Position numbers and translations under genes: made by a program. A stretch of 64,000 nt of DNA from Kitasatospora cineracea (GTDB lineage: Bacteria; Actinomycetota; Actinomycetes; Streptomycetales; Streptomycetaceae): NCBI RefSeq assembly GCF_003751605.1, contig NZ_RJVJ01000002.1, positions 496,001 through 560,000 on the forward strand. The letters are read 5' to 3'. The notes under the pieces are model-generated. The model was not told where the DNA came from. It was given only the letters and a program-made list of their open reading frames with translations, and did no database searches. Positions 42,740 through 49,672 of the stretch are shown here, piece by piece; the first letter of the stretch is position 1, and each line of letters begins with the position of its first letter.

Positions 42740-43504
42740 TCAGAAGCGGCCGGCCCCCAGGTCACGGGAGATCGCCCGGGCCGCGCTGCGCACCGAGGCC
42801 ACCAGCGAGGGCCTGGGGAAACCGTCCTGGCAGACCGTCTCCACGGCCCCCGACACGCACACCGCGCCCACCGGGTTGCGCCGCCGGTCCTGGATCAGCG
42901 CCGCCACCGACGCCACCCCCTCCCAGGTCTCCTCCACCGCGTCCGCCCACCCCCGCTCGCGGATCAGCGCGCACTCCGCGTCCACCTCCGCGGCCCCCGT
43001 CAACGTCCGCGCCGTGTACGCCTCGAACGGGCCCTCGCCCAACTCGCCCCGCGCCACCGGGTCGTACGCCAGCAGCACCTTCCCCAGCGCGGTGGCGTGC
43101 AGCGGCTGCATCGACCCCACCTCCAGCACCTGCCGCGAGTCGTCCGGCCGGAACACGTGGTGCACCACCAGCACCCCCCGCTGGTGCAGCACGCCCAGGT
43201 ACACCGTCTCCCCCGCCGCCCGCGCCAGGTCGTCCGCCCACACCAGCGCCCGCGCCCGCAACTCGTGCACGTCCAGGTACGACTGCCCCAGCCGCAGCAG
43301 TTCCGCGCCCAGCTGGTACTTCCCGCTCTCCGCGTCCTGCTCGACGAAGCCCTCGGCCTGCAGCGTCCGCAGGATCCCGTGCGCCGTCCCCTTCGCCAAC
43401 CCCAGCGAGGTCGACACCTCCGACAACCCCAACCGGCGCTCCCCGCCCGCCAGCAGACGCAGGATCGCCGCCGCCCGCGACAGCGACTGGATCGGGCCGG
43501 GCAT
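42740..43504 (-). CDS. gylR: Glycerol operon regulator, IclR family
   Basis: 254 residues from ATG 43504 behind GGAGG. Winged helix at about 6-68 (QSLSRAAAILRLLAGGERRLGLSEVSTSLGLAKGTAHGILRTL), then the IclR effector domain (QPLHATALGKVLLAYDP, GVASVAALIQDRRRNPVGAVCVSG). In S. coelicolor GylR represses gylCABX and itself and responds to glycerol-3-phosphate. Position and orientation here (regulator, facilitator, kinase, dehydrogenase) are the same. The inverted repeat at 43525-43541 is a good autoregulatory site. Confidence 0.93.
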   Translation of the reverse strand: MPGPIQSLSRAAAILRLLAGGERRLGLSEVSTSLGLAKGTAHGILRTLQAEGFVEQDAESGKYQLGAELLRLGQSYLDVHELRARALVWADDLARAAGETVYLGVLHQRGVLVVHHVFRPDDSRQVLEVGSMQPLHATALGKVLLAYDPVARGELGEGPFEAYTARTLTGAAEVDAECALIRERGWADAVEETWEGVASVAALIQDRRRNPVGAVCVSGAVETVCQDGFPRPSLVASVRSAARAISRDLGAGRF

Positions 43505-43524
43505 CGGCAACCTCCGCAACTGGT

Positions 43525-43541
43525 GGTCGATATTGTCGACC
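43525..43541. promoter_or_regulatory. Candidate GylR autoregulatory operator
   Basis: GGTCGA (43525-43530), 5 nt, TCGACC (43536-43541): a perfect 6-bp inverted repeat 21-37 nt upstream of the gylR start. It contains ATTGTCGACC, nearly the same word as at the glpF control region. Confidence 0.6.
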
Positions 43542-43583
43542 GTGACGCTTACGCCACCACTCTGCCACACCGGCGTTCCCCGA

Positions 43584-43628
43584 CCGGCACCCTCCGGCGC
43601 CCTCCCGGCCCCGGGCGGAGGGTGCCGG
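43584..43628 (-). terminator. Terminator behind the SDR gene
   Basis: 13-bp perfect arms 43584-43596 and 43616-43628 with a 19-nt loop, 32 nt beyond the leftward SDR stop. Confidence 0.65.
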
Positions 43629-43660
43629 AGGGCGGCGCTCCGGGTGCGGCCGGGCGGGGG

Positions 43661-44434
43661 TCAGGGCTTGCGGTAGTCGCGGCCCGCCGTGTTGGAGATC
43701 TTGCCGAGGCCGCCGGGGGGCAGCAGGCGGGCGGCGGTGACGGCGGCCCGGTAGCGCTTGCTGGGGACGCAGAGCGGGCGGTTGCGGGCGAGGTCGCGCA
43801 GCGAGTCGTCGACGACCCGGTCGGCGGTGAGCCAGCCCCAGCCGGGGATGGAGGAGGTGCCCATGCCGGCCCGCTGGTGGAACTCGGTGCGGGTGAAGCC
43901 GGGGCACAGCGCCTGCAGTCGCACGCCGCTGCCGGCCAGGTCGCGGGCGATGCCGAGGGTGAAGTTGACCACCCAGGCCTTGGTCGCGCCGTAGGTGCCG
44001 CGCGGCAGGAACGCGGCCACCGAGGCGACGTTGACGACGCCGCCGAAGCCGCGCTCGCGCATCCCGGGGACGGCGGCGGTGGTGAGCCGCAGCACGGCCT
44101 CGATGTGCACCTTGAGCATGTCGAGCTCGTCCTGCACGGGGACGTCCAGGTAGGTGCCGCGGTGGCCGAACCCGGCGTTGTTGATCAGCAGGTCGACGGG
44201 GCGGTCGCCGTCGCGCAGCCGCTGCTCGACGGCCTCGATGCCGGCCTCGGTGGCGAGGTCGGCGGCCAGCGTCTCGACCCGGACGCCGTGGCGGGCGGTG
44301 AGTTCGGCGGCGGAGGCGGCGAGGCGTTCGGTGTCGCGGGCGACCAGCACCAGGTCGCGGCCGTCGCGGGCCAGGCGGTTGGCGTAGGCGGCGCCGATGC
44401 CGGCGGTGGCGCCGGTGATGAGAGCGGTGGTCAT
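43661..44434 (-). CDS. Short-chain dehydrogenase/reductase
   Basis: 257 residues from ATG 44434. Classical SDR: TGATAGIGAAYA (TGxxxGIG) near the N-terminus, DLLINNAGFGHRG (NNAG), active-site YGATK with Ser in VNVASVAAF, then LCPGFTRTEF. It resembles the DltE/SadH-like branch. Substrate unknown. A 7-3-7 palindrome sits 5-21 nt upstream of the start codon, probably an operator, so expression is likely repressed by an unlinked regulator. Confidence 0.9.
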   Translation of the reverse strand: MTTALITGATAGIGAAYANRLARDGRDLVLVARDTERLAASAAELTARHGVRVETLAADLATEAGIEAVEQRLRDGDRPVDLLINNAGFGHRGTYLDVPVQDELDMLKVHIEAVLRLTTAAVPGMRERGFGGVVNVASVAAFLPRGTYGATKAWVVNFTLGIARDLAGSGVRLQALCPGFTRTEFHQRAGMGTSSIPGWGWLTADRVVDDSLRDLARNRPLCVPSKRYRAAVTAARLLPPGGLGKISNTAGRDYRKP

Positions 44435-44438
44435 GGCC

Positions 44439-44455
44439 CCGACCGTACCGGTCGG
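44439..44455. promoter_or_regulatory. 17-bp palindrome CCGACCG-TAC-CGGTCGG at the SDR promoter
   Basis: Perfect 7-bp arms with a 3-bp centre immediately upstream of the SDR start codon. The form suits a TetR-family dimer. No TetR gene is encoded nearby. Confidence 0.6.
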
Positions 44456-44618
44456 TAGACGGGTGCCGCACCGACCGGCCGGAGGGTGGACCGCTTCGGC
44501 CCTTCGGGCGACCCGCGGGGCGTCGGCGGCGCGCCCCGCACCGGCGTTCGTCCGATCACCCTACGGTTTCGGGCAGCGCCGCCGTCCCACGCGGCGCCCT
44601 TCCCTCCCAGGAGAACTG

Positions 44619-44693
44619 ATGTCCGTTCGGCTCCACGCCCGCTCCATAGAAGTCGCACCGCCGGCCCGCACCCGCCGCCCCGCGCGGCACTGA
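44619..44693 (+). CDS. Short ORF, 24 residues, with strong ribosome site
   Basis: ATG 44619 has AGGAG ending 6 nt upstream. It encodes MSVRLHARSIEVAPPARTRR plus PARH, a basic peptide with six arginines and no Cys run. It may be an upstream leader or a small protein; the downstream gene starts 238 nt later, past a 16-bp palindrome. Only the start context supports it. Confidence 0.4.
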   Translation: MSVRLHARSIEVAPPARTRRPARH

Positions 44694-44809
44694 CGGACCG
44701 GCACCGCCTCCGCACCTCCGGGCCCGCCCCTCCCACGGGGCCGGGCCCGACGCGCGTCCGGGGCCCGGACGTTGACGACCCGTCGACGTGTCGCCGCTCC
44801 GGCCGCCGC

Positions 44810-44825
44810 TACTGACCGGTCAGTA
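44810..44825. promoter_or_regulatory. Perfect 16-bp palindrome TACTGACCGGTCAGTA
   Basis: A complete dyad with no mismatch, 107 nt upstream of the secreted hydrolase. Typical TetR-type operator geometry; it shares the GACCGGTC core with the style of the palindrome at 44439. TTGACGACC and nearby AT pairs suggest an overlapping promoter. Confidence 0.6.
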
Positions 44826-44931
44826 AATCCGGTCCGATGCCTTGACGCCCCGTCAGGCGCTCGGGATTCTCGGGGGACCGCACCCGGAGCACCGCTCCCC
44901 GCCGCCGCCTCCCCCGAGCCGAGAGGTGACC

Positions 44932-46992
44932 ATGACCGGGAACCACCGCGCCAGGAACGTCCTCGCCCGCCTGCTGCCGCTGCTGCTGCTCGCCGCCGCC
45001 CTCGCCGCCGGCGCCGTGCCCGGCCCCACCGCCCGGGCCGCCGACGGGTGGTGGAACCCCACCGCCCGGCCGGTGCCGGACTCGCAGATCGACGTGACCG
45101 GGGAGCCGCTGCACGGCACGGCTCCTGACGGCAGCGTCCGCGGCTTCGTCGACGCGCACAACCACCTGATGTCCGCCGAGGGCTTCGGCGGCCGGGTGAT
45201 CTGCGGCTCCGCCTTCTCCGAGCAGGGCGTCGCGGACGCCCTCAAGGACTGCCCGGAGCACTACCCGGACGGTTCGCTCGCCCTGTTCGAGAACGTCACC
45301 GGCGGCGCCGACGGCCACCACGACCCGGTCGGCTGGCCGACCTTCGCCGACTGGCCCGCCCACGACTCGCTCAGCCACCAGCAGGACTACTACGCCTGGC
45401 TGGAGCGGGCCTGGCGCGGCGGCGAGCGCGTCCTGGTCAACGACCTGGTGACCAACGGGCTGCTCTGCTCGATCTACCCGTACAAGGACCGCCCCTGCGA
45501 CGAGATGGAAGCCATCCGCACCGAGGCGAAGAAGTCCTACGAACTCCAGGACTACGTGGACCGGATGTACGGCGGCCCCGGCAAGGGCTGGTTCCGCATC
45601 GTCACCGACTCCGACCAGGCCCGCCGGGTGGTCGCCCAGGGCAAGCTGGCGGTGGTGCTCGGCGTGGAGACCTCCGAGCCGTTCGGCTGCAAGCAGGTGC
45701 TGGACGTGCCGCAGTGCGACCGGGCGGCGATCGACCGCGGCCTGGACGAGCTGTACGCGCTGGGCGTGCGCAGCATGTTCCTGTGCCACAAGTTCGACAA
45801 CGCGCTGTGCGGGGTGCGCTTCGACGAGGGCACCACCGGGGTGGCCGTCAACGCCGGGCAGTTCCTGTCCACCGGCACCTTCTGGGCCACCGAGCCGTGC
45901 ACCGGCCCGCAGCACGACAACCCGATCGGCCTGCCCACCGCGCAGGCCGAGGCGCTGCTGCCGGCCGGGGTGAGCCTGCCGACCTACGCGGCGGCCGCGC
46001 AGTGCAACACCCGCGGCCTGACCGACCTGGGCGCGTACGCGATCGACGGCATGGTCAAGCGGCACATGATGCTGGAAGTCGACCACATGAGCGTCAAGGC
46101 GGCCCGCAGCGCCTTCGAGATCCTGGAGTCCAAGGGCTACCCGGGGGTGCTGTCCAGCCACAGCTGGATGGACCTGGACTGGACCGAACGCCTGTACAGG
46201 CTGGGCGGGTTCGCGGCGCAGTACCCGCACGACGCGAACGCCTTCGTGGCCGAGGCGAACCGCACCGAGGCGCTGCGCGACCGGTACGGCGTGGGCTACG
46301 GCTACGGCAGCGACCTGAACGGCGTCGGCGGCTGGCCGGGGCCGGTCGGCGCCGGTGCGCCCAACGCCGTGACGTACCCGTTCCGTTCGGCGGACGGCGG
46401 CTCGCTGCTGGACCGGCAGGTCACCGGCAGCCGGACCTGGGACGTCAACACCGACGGCCTGGCGCACGCCGGGCTGCTGCCGGACTGGATCGAGCAGATC
46501 CGGCTCTCCGGCGGGCAGGGCGTGGTGGACGACCTGATGAAGGGCGCGCAGTCCTACCTGACCACCTGGCGGGCCACCGAAGTGCACGACGCGGGGCGGG
46601 AGTTGGCGACGGGGGCGGCCGCCTCGGCGAGCTCCTCGGAGTGGAACCCGTTCGTCTCGTACCAGCCGGGCCGGGCAGTGGACGGCGACCGGGCCACCCG
46701 CTGGGCCAGCGACTGGAGCGACGACCAGTGGTTCGCCGTCGACCTGGGCACGGCCCGGGTGGTGGACCGGGTGACCCTGGACTGGGAGCGGGCCTACGCC
46801 CGGTCGTACCGGATCGAGGTGTCCACGAACGGCACCGACTGGCGCACCGTGTGGTCGACCTCGGCCGGTGACGGCGGGCTGGACACCGCCGCGTTCACCC
46901 CGACCTCGGCCCGCTACGTCCGCTTCCACGGCACCGCCCGGGCCACCCAGTGGGGCTACTCGCTGAACGAGGTGTCGGTGCACGGCGCCTGA
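44932..46992 (+). CDS. Secreted amidohydrolase/membrane-dipeptidase-like protein with C-terminal discoidin (F5/8C) domain
   Basis: 686 residues from ATG 44932 behind GAGAGG. The signal peptide reaches about residue 37 (ARAADGWW). A metal-dependent hydrolase barrel begins with VDAHNHLMSAEGFGG (HxH) and includes VVLGVETSEP, MFLCHKFDNALCG, MMLEVDHMSVKAA, GVLSSHSWMD and YGSDLNGVG (late Asp). The last about 130 residues form an F5/8 type C sugar-binding domain (SSEWNPFVSYQPGRAVDGDRATRWAS, DQWFAVDLGTARVVDRVTL). About ten cysteines suggest disulfides. The substrate is unknown: a peptide or a cell-wall-linked amide. Confidence 0.85.
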   Translation: MTGNHRARNVLARLLPLLLLAAALAAGAVPGPTARAADGWWNPTARPVPDSQIDVTGEPLHGTAPDGSVRGFVDAHNHLMSAEGFGGRVICGSAFSEQGVADALKDCPEHYPDGSLALFENVTGGADGHHDPVGWPTFADWPAHDSLSHQQDYYAWLERAWRGGERVLVNDLVTNGLLCSIYPYKDRPCDEMEAIRTEAKKSYELQDYVDRMYGGPGKGWFRIVTDSDQARRVVAQGKLAVVLGVETSEPFGCKQVLDVPQCDRAAIDRGLDELYALGVRSMFLCHKFDNALCGVRFDEGTTGVAVNAGQFLSTGTFWATEPCTGPQHDNPIGLPTAQAEALLPAGVSLPTYAAAAQCNTRGLTDLGAYAIDGMVKRHMMLEVDHMSVKAARSAFEILESKGYPGVLSSHSWMDLDWTERLYRLGGFAAQYPHDANAFVAEANRTEALRDRYGVGYGYGSDLNGVGGWPGPVGAGAPNAVTYPFRSADGGSLLDRQVTGSRTWDVNTDGLAHAGLLPDWIEQIRLSGGQGVVDDLMKGAQSYLTTWRATEVHDAGRELATGAAASASSSEWNPFVSYQPGRAVDGDRATRWASDWSDDQWFAVDLGTARVVDRVTLDWERAYARSYRIEVSTNGTDWRTVWSTSAGDGGLDTAAFTPTSARYVRFHGTARATQWGYSLNEVSVHGA

Positions 46993-46999
46993 CCGGGGG

Positions 47000-47037
47000 A
47001 CGCCGCGGGGCCCGGCGACTGCCGGGCCCCGCGGCGT
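47000..47037. terminator. Very strong bidirectional terminator
   Basis: 17-bp perfect arms 47000-47016 and 47021-47037 with a 4-nt GACT loop, between the convergent hydrolase and flavin monooxygenase genes. Confidence 0.85.
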
Positions 47038-47050
47038 TCCCGACGGTGCG

Positions 47051-48184
47051 TCAGTACGGCTTGACCAGCACGTGGGCGGCGCCCGGGATGCCGATCTCCA
47101 GCAGCTCGTCCTCCTCGGGGGTGGTCGCGGTGCCGGTCTCCTGCTTGAGGACGGCCCGGGACAGCGACTGGACGAACATCGCGCGCGGGCGGCGGCGGGC
47201 CTCCCAGGCGGCCAGCGCGGCCGGGACGTCCGCGGCCGCGTCCAGCTCCTGGGCCAGCACCAGGGCGTCCTCGACGGCCATCGCGGCGCCCTGCGCCAGG
47301 TGCGGGGTGGAGGCGTGCGCGGCGTCGCCGGCCAGCACCACCCGGCCGACGTGCCAGGGCTCCTCGACGGTGACCTGGGAGATCCGCGAGTACACCACGG
47401 CGGCCGGGTCGGTGACGTGGGTGAGCGCCTCGGCGACCGGGCCGGCGAAGCCGGCCAGCCGCTCGGCGAGCTGCTCGTGGGCCCGCTCCGGGTCCGGGCG
47501 GAAGTCCTCGGCCTCGGCGAACACCGCGCCCAGGTACATGAGTTCGGGGGTGATCGGGGTGAGCAGCGCCTTCGCGGCCCGGTTGCCGGTGCTCATCACC
47601 ACGCCCTGCACCTCGTCCTGCCGGGGCACGGTGACCCGCCAGTTGGCGAAGCCGGTGTACTCGGGGCGGTGGCGGTCGCCGTACAGGCGGGTGCGCAGCG
47701 GCGAGCCGATGCCGTCGAAGCCGACCACCAGGTCCCAGCGGCCGGTGGAGCCGTCGGACAGCGTGACGTCCACGCCCTCGCCGTCGTCGGCGAGTTCGGC
47801 GATGGTGGTGCCGAAGCGGACGGTCGCGCCGGCCTCGGCGGCGGCCCGGCCGAGCACCTCGGCCAGCGCCGGGCGGGGGATGCCGTTGTTGGCGGGGGCG
47901 CCGTCCATCCGGGGCTGCGGGATCTTCGCCAGCGGGTTGCCGGCCGGGTCGCAGATGGTCAGCACCTCCCACTCGAAGCCGACCTCCAGGCACTGCTCCA
48001 GCACGCCGAGTTCGCGCATCACGTGCAGCGCGTTGGAGGGCTGGATGATGCCGACGCCGAGCGCGTCGAGCTGCTCGCGGAGCTCGGCCACCTCGACGGT
48101 GTGGCCGCGCCGGGCCAGGGCGACCGCGAGGCTGAGGCCGCCGATGCCGCCGCCGTGGACGAGGACGCGCAGGGGTGTTGCCAT
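47051..48184 (-). CDS. FAD-dependent aromatic-type monooxygenase
   Basis: 377 residues from ATG 48184 behind GGAGAG. Group A flavoprotein monooxygenase fold: FAD dinucleotide motif VHGGGIGGLSLAVALARRG, central DG-type segment DLVVGFDGIGSPLRT, and GRVVLAGDAAHASTPHLAQGAAMAVEDALVLA (GD motif). It uses NAD(P)H and oxygen to hydroxylate a small, probably aromatic, substrate. It starts 63 nt after the stop of the second conservon's cvnD on the same strand, so it may be its downstream effector gene, in the place where P450 genes follow some conservons. Confidence 0.88.
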   Translation of the reverse strand: MATPLRVLVHGGGIGGLSLAVALARRGHTVEVAELREQLDALGVGIIQPSNALHVMRELGVLEQCLEVGFEWEVLTICDPAGNPLAKIPQPRMDGAPANNGIPRPALAEVLGRAAAEAGATVRFGTTIAELADDGEGVDVTLSDGSTGRWDLVVGFDGIGSPLRTRLYGDRHRPEYTGFANWRVTVPRQDEVQGVVMSTGNRAAKALLTPITPELMYLGAVFAEAEDFRPDPERAHEQLAERLAGFAGPVAEALTHVTDPAAVVYSRISQVTVEEPWHVGRVVLAGDAAHASTPHLAQGAAMAVEDALVLAQELDAAADVPAALAAWEARRRPRAMFVQSLSRAVLKQETGTATTPEEDELLEIGIPGAAHVLVKPY

Positions 48185-48247
48185 GGTCTCTCCGTGGGTT
48201 CGGGGGACGGCCCGGGCGGGGGCGCGGGCCGTGCGGGTGCCGCGGGG

Positions 48248-48811
48248 TCAGCCGACGGGCATCGCCATCAGGTGGTCGACCAGGGCCAGCAGGGCGTCCC
48301 GGCCGAACGAGCGCTCGCGGACGTCGCCGACCAGCATCGGCACGTGCGGGTCGAGGTCGAGGGCGGCCCGGATCTCGGCGTCGCTGCGGGTGTTGACGCC
48401 GTGGAAGCAGTTGATCGCGACCACGAACGGGATGCCGCGGCTCTCGAAGAAGTCGATCGAGGCGAAGCTGGTCTCCAGCCGGCGGGTGTCGGCGATGACG
48501 ACGCCGCCGAGCGCCCCGTTGACCAGGTCGTTCCACATGAACCAGAACCGCTCCTGGCCGGGCGTGCCGAACAGGTACACCACCAGTTCGGGGCTGACGG
48601 TGATCCGGCCGAAGTCCAGGGCGACGGTGGTGGTGGTCTTCTGGTCGACGCCGGACAGGTCGTCCACGCCGACGCTGGCGGTGGTCAGGTACTCCTCGGT
48701 GCGCAGCGGCGCGACCTCGCTGACCGCGCCGACCAGGGTGGTCTTGCCGACGCCGAAGCCGCCGGCGATCAGGATCTTGACCGCGGCTGCGGCGGCCGGG
48801 GTGCTGGTCAT
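48248..48811 (-). CDS. cvnD: Conservon GTPase CvnD (second conservon)
   Basis: 187-residue GTPase. P-loop AGGFGVGKTTLVGAVSE at about 16-32, TTTTVALDFGRITV, FGTPGQERFWFMWNDLVNGALGGVVIADTRR, and VAINCFHGVN at the G4 position. It is very similar to the CvnD at 11972, indicating paralogous conservons. It starts 1 nt after the cvnC stop. Confidence 0.9.
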   Translation of the reverse strand: MTSTPAAAAAVKILIAGGFGVGKTTLVGAVSEVAPLRTEEYLTTASVGVDDLSGVDQKTTTTVALDFGRITVSPELVVYLFGTPGQERFWFMWNDLVNGALGGVVIADTRRLETSFASIDFFESRGIPFVVAINCFHGVNTRSDAEIRAALDLDPHVPMLVGDVRERSFGRDALLALVDHLMAMPVG

Positions 48812-48812
48812 C

Positions 48813-49238
48813 TCAAAGCCTCCTCAGGCCCTCACGTACGGCGGCCAGCAGGCCGCGGTCGGCGCCGCCCGCGGCCCGGGCCACCGAGATCGGGGCCCGG
48901 GCCGTCAGGAGGCCCTGCGCGACGAGGTCGCCGAGCAGGATCTTGGTGACCGAGACCGGCAGGTCGAGGTCGGCGGCGACCTCGGCCACCGCGGCCGGGG
49001 TCCGGCACCGGTCGATGATGATCCGGTGCTCGGGCTGCAGCCGGGCGGGCCGGACCGGCGCGCCGTAGGCGTCGACCGGGGCCGGCACGCTGGTGAGCAG
49101 GGTGATCAGGGTGAAGTCGTCGCGCTCGGGCGCGGTGCGGCCGCGGGTGATCGTGTACGGCCGCACCATGCTGTCGGCGCCGTCGTCCCCGTCCTCGTAG
49201 CCGTACTCGTACTCGTCGTCCCAGGGCAGGGCGTTCAC
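48813..49238 (-). CDS. cvnC: Conservon protein CvnC (DUF742, second conservon)
   Basis: 141 residues from GTG 49238, which overlaps the cvnB stop (GTGA). Acidic Tyr/Glu-rich N-terminus (WDDEYEYGYEDGDDGADS), then DUF742: MVRPYTITRGRTAPERDDFTLITLLTS, EHRIIIDRCRTPAAVAEVAADLDLPVSVTKILLGDLVAQGLL, and the ending LLAAVREGLRRL. It is shorter at the N-terminus than the CvnC at 12561. Confidence 0.88.
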   Translation of the reverse strand: MNALPWDDEYEYGYEDGDDGADSMVRPYTITRGRTAPERDDFTLITLLTSVPAPVDAYGAPVRPARLQPEHRIIIDRCRTPAAVAEVAADLDLPVSVTKILLGDLVAQGLLTARAPISVARAAGGADRGLLAAVREGLRRL

Positions 49239-49672
49239 GCGCGTTGCCCGCTGCGGACCCCGAACGCGTCGAAGTCGCCGCGCTGCGGGGTGCTGAGCTT
49301 CTGGCCGACCTGCTGGACCAGGTTGTGCATGGCCAGCGACATCACCTCGGCGTCGACGTCCTGCGAGGCGATCACGGCCAGGTGGGTGCCCGAGCCGGCC
49401 GCGATGACGAACAGCCAGAGGTCGGCGAGTTCGACGATCACCTGGTGCACCGGGCCGCCCGCGAACAGCTGGCCCACGCCGCGGGCCAGGCTCTGCTGGC
49501 CGGTGGCGACGGCCGCGAGGCGCTCGGCGTCGGAGCGGTCGATGCTGCGGGAGTGGCCGACCACGAGGCCGTCGTCGGAGAGCAGCACGGCGTTCTTGGT
49601 GCCGGCCACCGAGTCCACCAAGCCGTCCAGCAGCCAGTCGAGATCCTGGTGGGTGGCGGTAGTGCGCGTCAT
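49235..49672 (-). CDS. cvnB: Conservon roadblock/LC7 protein CvnB (second conservon)
   Basis: 145 residues from ATG 49672, overlapping the cvnA stop (ATGA). Roadblock/LC7 domain: QDLDWLLDGLVDSVAGTKNAVLLSDDGLVVGHS, AERLAAVATGQQSLARGVGQLF, VELADLWLFVIAAGSGTHLAVI. It is the expected regulator of the CvnD GTPase. Confidence 0.9.
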   Translation of the reverse strand: MTRTTATHQDLDWLLDGLVDSVAGTKNAVLLSDDGLVVGHSRSIDRSDAERLAAVATGQQSLARGVGQLFAGGPVHQVIVELADLWLFVIAAGSGTHLAVIASQDVDAEVMSLAMHNLVQQVGQKLSTPQRGDFDAFGVRSGQRA

